Positions 1 through 9,066 of a DNA stretch of 64,000 bases are shown piece by piece. This DNA comes from Flavobacteriaceae bacterium Ga0077528 (lineage in GTDB: Bacteria > Bacteroidota > Bacteroidia > Flavobacteriales > Flavobacteriaceae). The stretch lies in contig LNDX01000001.1 of NCBI GenBank assembly GCA_001464475.1, forward strand, positions 864,276-928,275, in the 5' to 3' direction. The notes beneath the pieces are model-generated. The model was given only the letters and a program-made list of their open reading frames with translations. It was not told where the DNA came from and searched no databases. Positions within the stretch are counted from its first letter, which is position 1. Every line of letters begins with the position of its first letter. The translations under genes and the position numbers were made by a program.

Positions 1-134
1 ACAGAATCTTTGCTGTGATTTTCGATAGTTATCTCATAAGAAAAGGCAAAATGAATCTTATAGTTCTTGAAGTAGGTGCCTTCAAAACTAGTTACGACCG
101 ATATTTTTATGCCTCTTGTAATTTGAGAAACCAT
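1..134 (-). CDS. apaG: ApaG-domain protein, N-terminal part (cut by window edge)
   Basis: Reading the minus strand from the ATG at 134 gives 44 codons beginning MVSQITRGIKISVVTSFEG and continuing through YKIHFAFSYEITIENHS before the window ends. This matches the start of the ApaG (DUF525) family, a small immunoglobulin-like fold protein of about 125 residues. Its biochemical role is poorly settled; older names link it to Co2+/Mg2+ efflux. The rest lies outside the window. It is followed on the same strand by the DUF5103 gene after 200 bases on the far side of its start, so the two are not obviously one operon. The family call rests on recalled sequence similarity only. Confidence 0.75.
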   Translation of the reverse strand, partial: MVSQITRGIKISVVTSFEGTYFKNYKIHFAFSYEITIENHSKDS

Positions 135-200
135 AATCAAACTTTTTGTAAAGTTACAAAAATAATAAAAAAACCAATGTGATTTTTATGTTAAAGATTT

Positions 201-1454
201 TTAATTGATTATTTCTGTTGAAGTTGCAACTCCTTTTCCAATAACTCTATCATATCTTTGATTGTTTTCACGATAATAAACTATTGCGAAATAATTATTC
301 TCAGTTTGAAAGAAATTACCATCAATTGCATTTGATTCATCAATTTTACCATTTTTATCTGCAATCGTGTAAATGAAATTAGTGAAACCTTGTTTAATCA
401 TTAAAGCTTTTTCATAAATACCTTTTTTTTCATTGTATTCCATTTTATTTTCATCAGTAAGAGCGTGGTTATTAAACATTCCAGTGATATAAATATCCTT
501 ATTCTCATAAAAAGATGGTGCTGATAAAGTGAAGTATATCCATGCGTAATCTGCTTCTATTTCATCGTTTTCTGCACTGATGTTCTTAATGCTAAAATTA
601 CCATTTATGTCTGGCCAATAGGTGTAAGGATTTTTTGCTCTTGCATTGCTTGTATACAAATAACAATTATACAAACCGCCTTCGGTATCAATTCTTGCAA
701 TGCTGTTATTTGCGCCTCTAATATTTTTATTTTCAAAAAATAGATATTCGTTGCCTGCCCAAAATTGTGTTTCACGATCGTATTTATAAATCAAATCGTT
801 ACCAACAGTATACATGGGTTTTATATCGCTTATTGCATTATTGAATTTTCCGTTTTGCAGCAAAAGTACTTTAACATTTTGTAATGGGCTTTGAAAAGTT
901 ATAGTGTTAGACCTTACAGCAAAATCAAGGTTGTGTTTAAAGTCAACATCTTTTACATTTCTGGCTCTTTTAACTTGCATTGGTACCGAAACTAAAGGCT
1001 CATATACTATAAATTTTCTGGCGAAAACAACTTCTTGATCTTCATTTAGAATACTAATTACATAATTTCCACTAACTTTTAATTGTGTAAGTTTATTTGG
1101 GAATGGGATTCTATAGTGGGAATAAATTTGTAAAGCATTCAAGGAATTAATATGCTCTTGAATACGTTGATTATCAAAGCCAACAAGATACTCATTGATC
1201 GATAATTGCGACTGTTTCCAATCGTAATCACAATGTGTTATCTTGTAATAATAATTATCTTCTGTTCCGTGTAAATCATCAAATTGTAATTGGAAAGAGT
1301 CTCCTAATTGAAATAACGGAATAACATTTTGTCCGTTTTGAACAAACGATATTGTTTTGATATGAAATGGAGGATTAACTTCTTTTTCTTGTGAGAAAGA
1401 AATTGAAGTTATTATAAATGCAACAAGAGTTAAATATTTTTTCAACATAATCAT
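201..1454 (-). CDS. Type IX secretion plug-type protein (DUF5103)
   Basis: The 417-residue product has a signal peptide (MLKKYLTLVAFIITSISFSQ, cleaved near residue 22) and then an all-beta exported protein. The early part carries the pattern HCDYDW and the later part YFTLSAP and a GNFF..ENNYFAIVYYR C-terminus, which I associate with DUF5103. In Flavobacterium johnsoniae such a protein plugs the periplasmic side of the SprA translocon when it is not carrying cargo. It would therefore act at the outer membrane in type IX secretion. ATG at 1454 (MIM) or 1448 (MLKK) are both possible; the second gives the cleaner signal peptide. A TATCTTTA-like -7 box lies just upstream. No other secretion-system gene is adjacent. 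Confidence 0.75.
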   Translation of the reverse strand: MIMLKKYLTLVAFIITSISFSQEKEVNPPFHIKTISFVQNGQNVIPLFQLGDSFQLQFDDLHGTEDNYYYKITHCDYDWKQSQLSINEYLVGFDNQRIQEHINSLNALQIYSHYRIPFPNKLTQLKVSGNYVISILNEDQEVVFARKFIVYEPLVSVPMQVKRARNVKDVDFKHNLDFAVRSNTITFQSPLQNVKVLLLQNGKFNNAISDIKPMYTVGNDLIYKYDRETQFWAGNEYLFFENKNIRGANNSIARIDTEGGLYNCYLYTSNARAKNPYTYWPDINGNFSIKNISAENDEIEADYAWIYFTLSAPSFYENKDIYITGMFNNHALTDENKMEYNEKKGIYEKALMIKQGFTNFIYTIADKNGKIDESNAIDGNFFQTENNYFAIVYYRENNQRYDRVIGKGVATSTEIIN

Positions 1455-1606
1455 TTTATTATCAAACGTAAAGATACGAAATATTATTATCTACAATTAT
1501 GCCAATAAAATTATTTTAAAAGTTAAAAAACATTTAAAAAAGCACAATATTATCTCAATGTTTAAGTTACTGTACTAACTTTATTACAAATTTTAAAACC
1601 AAAAAC

Positions 1607-4417
1607 ATGAAAAAACTTAACAAGTTTGTGCTTTTTTTGATGATGATGCCATTGTCTATAATAGCACAAGACCTTAAAAATGAGGATAAAATTCCTTTTG
1701 ATTCGAATGTAAAAACTGGAAAACTTAAAAATGGTTTGACTTATTTCATCAGAAAAAATTCAAAACCAGAAAATAAAGTTGATTTGAGATTAGTAGTTAA
1801 TGCAGGATCGATTTTAGAGACAGATGAGCAACAAGGTTTAGCACATTTTATGGAGCACATGTGCTTTAATGGAACAAAAAGATTTCCAAAAAATCAACTT
1901 GTAGATTATTTACAAAGTATTGGTGTGAAATTCGGACAACATTTAAATGCTTATACAAGCTTTGATGAAACAGTTTATTTTTTACCTATTCCATCAGACG
2001 ATAAAGAAAAACTTGAAAAAGGGTTTCAAATTATTGAAGATTGGGCTTTTAATGCAAATTTGACACCCGAGGAAATTGATAAAGAAAGAGGTGTTGTGCT
2101 TGAAGAATACCGTTTAGGTCTTGGAGCTGACAAAAGAATGATGGATCGATTTATGCCTAAAATGATGTATAATTCACAGTATGCAAATCGTTTACCAATT
2201 GGAAAAAAAGAAATTTTAGAAAATTTTACTTACGATAAAATTACTAGTTTTTATAATGATTGGTATCGTCCAAATTTAATGTCTGTTATTGTTGTTGGTG
2301 ATATTGATGTTGCTGAAATGGAAAAAAAGATTATAGAACATTTTTCTAAATATAAAAATCCAAAAAATGAAAAACCACGTAAAATTTACGAAGTTCCAAA
2401 TCATAAAGAAACTTTTGTAAGTATTGAAAAAGATAAAGAAGCATCCGATTCAGGAGTTCAATTGCTATATAAAGATAGTGGATTACCTGAAAAAACAATA
2501 ACAATTAAAGATTACAGAGATGACTTAGTGAAAGGATTATTCACAACAATGCTAAATAATCGTTTACAAGAACTTACAAATACTCCAAATCCACCATTTG
2601 TTTATGGGTTTTCATATCATGGAGAAACTTTTGCTAGGTCGAAAGAAGGGTATCAGTCATTCGCAATGGTTTCAGAAGATAAGCAACTTGAAGCGCTTAA
2701 GGTTTTAGTTGTTGAAAATGAAAGAGCTAAGAAATTTGGATTTACACAAAGTGAATTAGATAGAGCCAAATCTGAAACAATTGCAAATTATGAAAGATCT
2801 TTTAATGAAAGAGATAAAACTAATTCAGAAAGATTTGTTTCAGAATATCAAAGTTACTTTCTTCAAGGTGTACCAACTCCAGGAATTGAGTGGGAATTCA
2901 ACACAATTAAAAAAATGTTGCCAACAATAACTTTATCAGAAACAAATGATTTGATAAAAAACTATGTTAAAGATGAAAACAGAGTTATTGTTTTAACAGG
3001 ACCTGAAAAAGAAGGTTTGAAGCAAGTAACAGAAGCTGAAGTGTTAAATGTATTAAATGTAAAAGATACTGATGTATCAGCTTATAAAGAAACTGAAGTA
3101 GCTAGAAGTTTGTTAAGAAATGAAGTAAAAGCTGGATCAGTTGTTAAAAAAGAGTCTAATGCAAAAGTAGGAACAACAACTTTAATACTTTCTAATGGTG
3201 CTAGAGTAACCTATAAAAAAACAGATTTTAAAAATGATGAAATATTGATGGAAGCAATTAGCTTTGGAGGATCTAATTTATATTCAAATGAAGATGCTAA
3301 AAAAGTTCAATTTGCAAATGGAGGTTTAACAGAAGCCGGATTTTCTGGATTAAAGAAAAATGATATTGACAAATTTATGTCAGGAAAAATCGCAAATGTT
3401 TCTCCATATATAAGTAACACAACTGAAGGTTTAAGAGGAAATACAACTCCAAAAGATTTAGAATATTTATTTCAAATGACACATGCTTACATGACCGATT
3501 TGAATTATGATAACGAAGCATTTGAAAGTTACAAGCAAAAACAATCGGCGTTTTTCAAGAATTTATCGTCGCAACCTAATGTGTTCTTTCAACAAGAGTT
3601 TTATAGTTATTTGATGAAAGAGAACCCAAGATTTATTGGAATTTTCCCTGACGAAAAAACATGGTCAACAACAGATTATAGATTGGCTTATGACAAATAC
3701 AAAGAGCGTTTTGCTAATGCAGGAGATTTTGAATTTTTCTTTGTTGGGAATGTTGATGATAAACAAATTGAAGATTATTCGATAAAATACATTGCATCTT
3801 TACCTTCAAATACAACAAAAGAAAAAGCAGTAGATTTGGGATATAGAATGATGAAAGGTGATTTGAAAAAAGTCGTAAATAAAGGTTCAGATCCTAAAAG
3901 TAATGTTACAATTATGTATTATGGTGATGCAACCTATTCGCCAAAAGAAGCAATGGCAATGCAAGCTTTGGGTGAAGTTCTTACTATAAAATTAGTAGAG
4001 GAATTAAGAGAAAATGAAAGTGGCGTTTATGGTGTTTCTGCAAGAGGAAGCTTAAATAAAGTGCCAAACGGATCGTATAATTTTAATATTGGTTTTCCAT
4101 GCGGACCAGAAAATGCTGAGAAATTAACGGCTTCTGCTTTAAATGAATTGCAAAAAATTATTGACAACGGTCCAGATGAAAAAGACGTAGCCAAATTTAA
4201 AGAAGGTGAAATTGCCGACTTTAAAAAAGACAGTAAAGAAAACAGATTTTGGTTGAGTAATTTTACAAAAGCCTACACGTTTTCATCGTCTGCTGAGGAA
4301 GTTCTATCAATGGAAGAAAGAATCAATAGTGTTACAGCTAAAGAAATTCAAGATGTAGCTAAAAAATATTTAACGAAAGATAAAGTTGTTGGAATTCTAA
4401 TGCCAGAAACGAAATAA
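1607..4417 (+). CDS. M16 family zinc metallopeptidase (insulinase type), exported
   Basis: This 936-residue protein has a signal peptide ending near residue 21 (SIIAQ). The inverted zinc motif HxxEH is present as H80-F-M-E83-H84, with the third ligand in the ERGVVLEEYRLG segment near residue 166. Its length fits the two-homology-domain M16 proteases, in which the N-terminal half is catalytic and the C-terminal half closes the chamber. It probably degrades peptides in the periplasm. It stands alone on the plus strand, 152 bp from the divergent DUF5103 gene, and ends at a strong terminator shared with the convergent methyltransferase gene. The substrate cannot be told from sequence. Confidence 0.9.
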   Translation: MKKLNKFVLFLMMMPLSIIAQDLKNEDKIPFDSNVKTGKLKNGLTYFIRKNSKPENKVDLRLVVNAGSILETDEQQGLAHFMEHMCFNGTKRFPKNQLVDYLQSIGVKFGQHLNAYTSFDETVYFLPIPSDDKEKLEKGFQIIEDWAFNANLTPEEIDKERGVVLEEYRLGLGADKRMMDRFMPKMMYNSQYANRLPIGKKEILENFTYDKITSFYNDWYRPNLMSVIVVGDIDVAEMEKKIIEHFSKYKNPKNEKPRKIYEVPNHKETFVSIEKDKEASDSGVQLLYKDSGLPEKTITIKDYRDDLVKGLFTTMLNNRLQELTNTPNPPFVYGFSYHGETFARSKEGYQSFAMVSEDKQLEALKVLVVENERAKKFGFTQSELDRAKSETIANYERSFNERDKTNSERFVSEYQSYFLQGVPTPGIEWEFNTIKKMLPTITLSETNDLIKNYVKDENRVIVLTGPEKEGLKQVTEAEVLNVLNVKDTDVSAYKETEVARSLLRNEVKAGSVVKKESNAKVGTTTLILSNGARVTYKKTDFKNDEILMEAISFGGSNLYSNEDAKKVQFANGGLTEAGFSGLKKNDIDKFMSGKIANVSPYISNTTEGLRGNTTPKDLEYLFQMTHAYMTDLNYDNEAFESYKQKQSAFFKNLSSQPNVFFQQEFYSYLMKENPRFIGIFPDEKTWSTTDYRLAYDKYKERFANAGDFEFFFVGNVDDKQIEDYSIKYIASLPSNTTKEKAVDLGYRMMKGDLKKVVNKGSDPKSNVTIMYYGDATYSPKEAMAMQALGEVLTIKLVEELRENESGVYGVSARGSLNKVPNGSYNFNIGFPCGPENAEKLTASALNELQKIIDNGPDEKDVAKFKEGEIADFKKDSKENRFWLSNFTKAYTFSSSAEEVLSMEERINSVTAKEIQDVAKKYLTKDKVVGILMPETK

Positions 4418-4438
4418 TAGATTTCTTTAAAAACTAAA

Positions 4439-4470
4439 AAACCCTGTTAATGTAAAAGTTAACAGGGTTT
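4439..4470. terminator. Bidirectional intrinsic terminator
   Basis: A perfect 12-bp stem (AAACCCTGTTAA / TTAACAGGGTTT) with an 8-nt loop is followed by TGTTTTTT on the plus strand and preceded by an A-rich tract that serves as the U-run on the minus strand. It lies between two convergent genes that stop at 4417 and 4488. Confidence 0.9.
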
Positions 4471-4487
4471 TGTTTTTTATGTCGGAA

Positions 4488-5258
4488 TTATTTAAAACAA
4501 ACTGGGATAATTTCGCCTTTTGCCAAACAATATTTTTCTACTAATTCTGGTGAAAGTTTTGAAGTATAATCTTCTTCTATAACTTTAAAACCAATGCTTC
4601 TTAATTTGTCAAAATAATCTCTTCCGTAAACACGAACGTGATCGTATTGGCCGAAGATTTTGGCTCTTTCTTTTTGGTCAACAATAGTATCATCAGAAAA
4701 AGTAATTGCTCTTGATAAATCCTGTGGAATTTGAAAGATTCCCATTCCGCCAGGTTTTAAAACTCTGTACAATTCTTGCATGGCTTTAGTGTCATCTGGA
4801 ATGTGTTCTAGAACGTGGTTGCAAAAAATTAAATCATATTGATTATCTTCAAACGGCAAATTGCAAATATCTGCTTTAACATCTGCCAACGGCGAAAGTA
4901 AATCGGTTGTAGTATAATCGATGTTAGTTTGCTTTTTGAAACGTTTGTAGAATTCTTGTTCTGGTGCAAAATGAAGGACTTTTTTCTTTTCTTTTGAAGT
5001 AAAAAAATCAGTTTCATTTTGTAAATACAACCACAATAAACGATGTCTTTCTAATGACAAAGTGCTCGGAGAAAGCACATTATTTCTCTGATTTCCATAT
5101 CCATAAGGTAAAAACATTCGAAAACTTTTTCCGTCAATAGGATCTGTGAAACGACTTCCTTTTAATAAAAAAGCCAAAATTGGACGCACCACAATACTCA
5201 TTCGAATCAATATCGGACGAGGGATAGTATTTAATATGAACTTGAATATTTTTTTCAT
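4488..5258 (-). CDS. Class I SAM-dependent methyltransferase
   Basis: The 256-residue protein has a Methyltransf_11-like core. The residues LHFAPEQ occupy the SAM-binding first strand, DICNLPFEDNQYDLIFCNHVLEHI gives motif II and the post-motif II strand, and the YRVLKPGG motif is typical of the family. The N-terminus is hydrophobic and basic (KFILNTIPRPILIRMSIVVRPIL), so it may associate with the membrane. The substrate is unknown; enzymes of this kind methylate small molecules, quinone precursors or cell-surface sugars. It lies 28 bp downstream of map on the same strand and is probably cotranscribed with it. Confidence 0.8.
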   Translation of the reverse strand: MKKIFKFILNTIPRPILIRMSIVVRPILAFLLKGSRFTDPIDGKSFRMFLPYGYGNQRNNVLSPSTLSLERHRLLWLYLQNETDFFTSKEKKKVLHFAPEQEFYKRFKKQTNIDYTTTDLLSPLADVKADICNLPFEDNQYDLIFCNHVLEHIPDDTKAMQELYRVLKPGGMGIFQIPQDLSRAITFSDDTIVDQKERAKIFGQYDHVRVYGRDYFDKLRSIGFKVIEEDYTSKLSPELVEKYCLAKGEIIPVCFK

Positions 5259-5286
5259 TTATTTTGGATGCAAATTTGTATAAACT

Positions 5287-6102
5287 TTATAATGTATAAT
5301 GATTTCTAAACTCCTTTTCTTCATCACTTACAATTCCCAAAGCATCATAAATGTATTTGAAAGTCGATAAAATTTCTGGTTTTCCGTCTATTAAAGCTAC
5401 ATCATGTTCAAAATGCGCACTTGGTTTTCCGTCGGCTGTTAGAATGGTCCAACCATCTTTTAGCTGTTTTATGTTTTTTGTACCCATGTTTATCATTGGT
5501 TCAATAGCAACAACCATGCCTTCCACAAACATTTTTCCTCGACCACGTTTTCCGTAATTTGGCATTTCTGGATCTTCGTGCATTTTTCTTCCTAATCCGT
5601 GACCTACAAGTTCGCGAACGACACCGTATCCGTGACCTTCACAATATTTTTGAATTGCATTTCCTACATCTTCAACTCTATTTCCTGCACGAAATTCTCT
5701 TATTCCAACATAAAGACTTTCTTTAGTCACTTTAAGAAGTTTTTTTACTTCAGGAGCAACTTCACCAATTTCAAAACTATAAGCGTGGTCTCCATAAAAT
5801 TCATTCATCAAAACACCACAATCTACTGAAATTACATCGCCTTCTTCTAAAGGTTTTGCATTCGGAATTCCATGAACAACTTGAGCATTCGGACTCATAC
5901 ACAACGAATTTGGAAAACCATAAAGTCCAAGAAATCCTGGAACTCCGCCATTGTCTCGAATGAATTCTTCGGCTAATTTATCTAATTGTAAAGTGGTTAC
6001 ACCTGGTTTAATTACTTTTGCAATTTCGCCCAATGTTTTAGAAACCAATAAAGCACTTGCGCGCATCAACTCAATTTCTTCTCTTGTTTTTGGAATAATC
6101 AT
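5287..6102 (-). CDS. map: Type I methionine aminopeptidase
   Basis: This enzyme removes the N-terminal methionine from nascent proteins in the cytosol. The 271-residue length fits the type I family without an N-terminal extension. The five metal ligands can be placed: two Asp in SVDCGVLMNEFYGDHAYSF, His in ELVGHGLGRKMHEDP, Glu in VAIEPM and Glu in HFEHDVALID. The C-terminal tail of about 25 residues past the core is a little longer than in E. coli. A TACTTTTG -7 box lies on the minus strand at 6129-6122, 20 bp before the ATG. It heads a two-gene unit with the methyltransferase. Confidence 0.97.
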   Translation of the reverse strand: MIIPKTREEIELMRASALLVSKTLGEIAKVIKPGVTTLQLDKLAEEFIRDNGGVPGFLGLYGFPNSLCMSPNAQVVHGIPNAKPLEEGDVISVDCGVLMNEFYGDHAYSFEIGEVAPEVKKLLKVTKESLYVGIREFRAGNRVEDVGNAIQKYCEGHGYGVVRELVGHGLGRKMHEDPEMPNYGKRGRGKMFVEGMVVAIEPMINMGTKNIKQLKDGWTILTADGKPSAHFEHDVALIDGKPEILSTFKYIYDALGIVSDEEKEFRNHYTL

Positions 6103-6262
6103 TTTTCAAATTTTGTGACTGCAAAAGTAATGAAAAGTGTTTAGTATTTCATTTTGTAAGTATTGGAATTTAGATTTTGTTTTTTTGGAATTTCATCTTT
6201 TATGAGTTTTATCATATTTTTTAAAAAATTCCAATTTTAACTTTGTACAAAATTTATTAGGT

Positions 6263-7537
6263 ATGAGTAAATATGTTACCGCAGCAGAAGCTGTAAAAGT
6301 CGTAAAATCTGGAGATAGAGTCTATCTTCAAGCTGCCGCAGCAGCACCAACTATATTAGCCAACGCACTAACGGAAAGAGCATCTGAGTTAAGAAATGTC
6401 GAAATTTGTCATCTTCATGTAGAAGGAGAAGCGCGCTACGCAAACCCTGAATTATCAGAAAGTTTTCATGTAAATTCGTTTTTTATTGGAGCCAATGTTC
6501 GTCACACTTTAAAAGCAGGAAATGGTTCTTATACACCAGTTTTTCTAAGTGAGCTACCTCATTTGTTTCGTAAAAATGTTTTGCCATTAGATGTTGCGTT
6601 TATTCACGTTTCGCCACCAGATAGACATGGTTATTGTTCGCTAGGCGTTTCTGTAGAAGCTACTGTTGCTGCCATTGAAAACGCTAAAATTGTAATAGCA
6701 CAAGTGAATCCGCAGATGCCAAGAACTTTTGGTGACGGAATTCTTCATGTTTCTGAAATTGATTATTTAGTTGAGGTTGATGTGCCAATTTATGGTCATG
6801 ATCCTGTTCCATTTTCAATAGAAGAAGAAAAAATAGGTTCTTACATTGCTTCATTAATTGAAGACAAAAGCACACTTCAAATGGGAATTGGTTCTATTCC
6901 AAATGCTGCTTTAAGCAAACTTACAAACCACAAAGATTTAGGTTTACACACCGAAATGTTTTCCGATGGAGTTATTGATTTAATTGAAAATGACGTTATC
7001 AATTGTAATTATAAAGGAACTTTAAGAGGTAGAGTTTTAGCTACATTTTTAATGGGTTCAAAACGCTTGTATGATTTTGTAAACGACAATCCATTTATTG
7101 AAATGAAAGAATCTTCTATGGTAAATGATACAGCTCGTATTAGAAAAAATCCAAAAATGGTCGCTATAAATTCAGCAATCGAAGTAGATTTAACAGGTCA
7201 AGTTTGTGCTGATTCAATTGGTCCACAAATGTATTCTGGAGTTGGAGGACAAATGGATTTTATCCGTGGCGCTTCATTAAGTCCTGGTGGTAAAGCAATT
7301 ATTGCTTTACCATCAACTACTAAAAAAGGATTGAGCAGAATAGTTCCATTCTTAAAACAAGGTGCTGGAGTTGTAACAACAAGAGCTCACATTCACTATG
7401 TAATTACAGAAAATGGAATCGCCGATTTATATGGAAAAACATTAAAACAACGTGCTGCAGAATTGGTAAGAATTGCGCATCCAAATCACCAAGAAAGTAT
7501 AGAGAGAGAATACTATGAATTATTTAATAAAATGTAG
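6263..7537 (+). CDS. Acetyl-CoA hydrolase/transferase family protein (4-hydroxybutyrate CoA-transferase-like)
   Basis: The 424-residue protein matches the class I CoA-transferase/acetyl-CoA hydrolase family. Visible markers are HVSPPDRHGYCSLGVSV in the N-terminal domain, MGIGSIPNAAL, and LHTEMFSDGV, which holds the glutamate expected to form the CoA thioester intermediate. The C-terminal part has VGGQMDFIRGA and the conserved ITENGIADL segment. It would move CoA between short carboxylic acids in the cytosol, and its exact acid partner is uncertain. A TAACTTTG -7 box at 6238-6245 gives a short leader. It is a single-gene unit ending at a strong hairpin. Confidence 0.88.
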   Translation: MSKYVTAAEAVKVVKSGDRVYLQAAAAAPTILANALTERASELRNVEICHLHVEGEARYANPELSESFHVNSFFIGANVRHTLKAGNGSYTPVFLSELPHLFRKNVLPLDVAFIHVSPPDRHGYCSLGVSVEATVAAIENAKIVIAQVNPQMPRTFGDGILHVSEIDYLVEVDVPIYGHDPVPFSIEEEKIGSYIASLIEDKSTLQMGIGSIPNAALSKLTNHKDLGLHTEMFSDGVIDLIENDVINCNYKGTLRGRVLATFLMGSKRLYDFVNDNPFIEMKESSMVNDTARIRKNPKMVAINSAIEVDLTGQVCADSIGPQMYSGVGGQMDFIRGASLSPGGKAIIALPSTTKKGLSRIVPFLKQGAGVVTTRAHIHYVITENGIADLYGKTLKQRAAELVRIAHPNHQESIEREYYELFNKM

Positions 7538-7540
7538 TAG

Positions 7541-7648
7541 GAGCGAATCGTTTGGGAATTCTTGATTTCCCTATTCCTGCTTTTCGTTACAATATAAAAA
7601 GCTTCCAAACGATGGAAGCTTTTTATATTTTCTCTACTATCAGGGCTA
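7541..7648. repeat. Interspersed intergenic element, copy A
   Basis: The stretch from AGCGAAT to CAGGGCTA matches a second copy at 60281-60398. Shared blocks are GCGAAT-GTTTG near the left end, TTCCTGCTTT-CGTTACAAT in the middle and ATCAGGGCTA at the right end. Between the last two blocks each copy holds a different hairpin: here a 16-bp perfect stem at 7591-7627. The two copies have the same orientation and both are intergenic. I recall similar short repeats in other Flavobacterium genomes, but no transposase or target duplication is visible here. Confidence 0.75.
7591..7627. terminator. Strong hairpin / bidirectional terminator inside the repeat element
   Basis: A perfect 16-bp inverted repeat (ATATAAAAAGCTTCCA and its complement) surrounds a 5-nt AACGA loop and is followed by TTTT. 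It lies between the convergent CoA-transferase gene (stop 7537) and the TolC gene (stop at 7675). It forms the variable core of the interspersed element and probably ends transcription from both sides. Confidence 0.8.
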
Positions 7649-7674
7649 GTTAGGTTATGTCTTTTGTAAAATTA

Positions 7675-9066
7675 TCAATCTGGATTGGCCATAATTTTAA
7701 ACAATTCGGCATTTGAAATTAAATAACGATTTTCCAAACTCAATTCTGATAATTGTGAGCTAACCAAATTATTTTCTCGTGAATTAATTAAGAAAATAGA
7801 ACTTTCTCCAAAAGAAAATAATCGCTCTTCTGACGTCAACATGGTGTTGTAATCTTTTACTAAATCTGAGATTAGTTTTCGTTGTTTTTCTAACGAATTG
7901 ATTTCGGTTTGTTGAGCGTTGATTTTGTTTTTAAGTTGAACACGTTCTAAATCAAGTGAATATTGGGTGTCTTGAATTTTGAATTTTGCCAATTGCAATC
8001 CGCCACGTTCTTTTCTTAAAAAAATAGGAAAACTAAAATTCATACCTACTTTATAGTTATTGAAGTTGGTGTTATTCCAAGCACTTTGTTCAGATAAGTA
8101 ATGATACCCTAAATCAATTTTTGGCAACAAACTGTTGGCTTTTAGTTTGCGTTCTACTTCTAGAATATCCAATTTACTTTGAAGTGAATTAATTTTTGGA
8201 TGGTTTTCTATCGAAATGTTTTCCACCAAAAGTTCGTTAGTTTTTAAGGTTTCTTTGATAGTGTTTTCTAGTTTTATCTCTGGAATAATGGTATCTTGTA
8301 ATTCCAAAGGAACATTATTTTCTAACCATAAATAATTTGACAATTCTAATTTAGATTTGGCTAATTTCAATTGTGAATCTTCTAGACTCAATTTTCGGTT
8401 TCTTACAATAATTCCTGCTTCAACACTATCTATTGCCGGTTTGTCGCCATTTTTTATTAAACTTGCTACACCATTAAAACGTATTTCTGCATTTTTTAAA
8501 TATTCGGTATAAAGTTGTACTTCGCTGTAATTTCTTTTCCAATTAAAATAAGCAACCGAGGCATTGTATAAAACTTCGATAGCTTGTAATTTTCGTTCGG
8601 CTTGACTTAATTGGATTTGGATTTTAGCTTTTCGCAAATCGGCCATTCTTTGGTTTATCAATAATCCCTGACCAAGTGGTACCGTAATTCCAAGTGAAGT
8701 CAGTCCTTGATTAGGAAGTGTATTTTGTGGATTTAAATAAACGCCTTCGCTATTGTCAAAACCTGCTTTTACTTCGATACCATACCAAGTTGGGATTTTG
8801 AAACTACTGTTTAAAAGTGAATAGTATTGGCTGTCTTTGAATTGTTTTTTGTCAAAATCGACTTCAATTTTTGGGTCAAATCCACCACGTGCCATCATTA
8901 AATTGGCTTGAGCGCTATTGACTTCAAGATTGGCACTTTTTACCATTGGATGGTATTTTTTTACATATCCCAAATACTCATTATAAGTGAGTTCTTGAAG
9001 GTTTTTATCTTGACCAAAAACAAAGCTATAGAAAAATAGAAAGACTATAATTTGAACTTGTTTCAT
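7675..9066 (-). CDS. TolC-family outer membrane efflux protein
   Basis: The 463-residue protein has a signal peptide (residues 1 to about 19, ending VFGQ) and the long helical repeats of the OEP family, with heptad-rich segments such as LEVNSAQANLMMARGGFDPKI and KAKIQIQLSQAERKLQAIEVLY. TolC-type proteins form the trimeric outer-membrane duct of an exporter. It is the last gene of the ABC-HlyD-TolC set and overlaps the HlyD stop by one base, which supports a shared role in exporting one substrate. No dedicated substrate gene is recognisable in the operon. Confidence 0.88.
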   Translation of the reverse strand: MKQVQIIVFLFFYSFVFGQDKNLQELTYNEYLGYVKKYHPMVKSANLEVNSAQANLMMARGGFDPKIEVDFDKKQFKDSQYYSLLNSSFKIPTWYGIEVKAGFDNSEGVYLNPQNTLPNQGLTSLGITVPLGQGLLINQRMADLRKAKIQIQLSQAERKLQAIEVLYNASVAYFNWKRNYSEVQLYTEYLKNAEIRFNGVASLIKNGDKPAIDSVEAGIIVRNRKLSLEDSQLKLAKSKLELSNYLWLENNVPLELQDTIIPEIKLENTIKETLKTNELLVENISIENHPKINSLQSKLDILEVERKLKANSLLPKIDLGYHYLSEQSAWNNTNFNNYKVGMNFSFPIFLRKERGGLQLAKFKIQDTQYSLDLERVQLKNKINAQQTEINSLEKQRKLISDLVKDYNTMLTSEERLFSFGESSIFLINSRENNLVSSQLSELSLENRYLISNAELFKIMANPD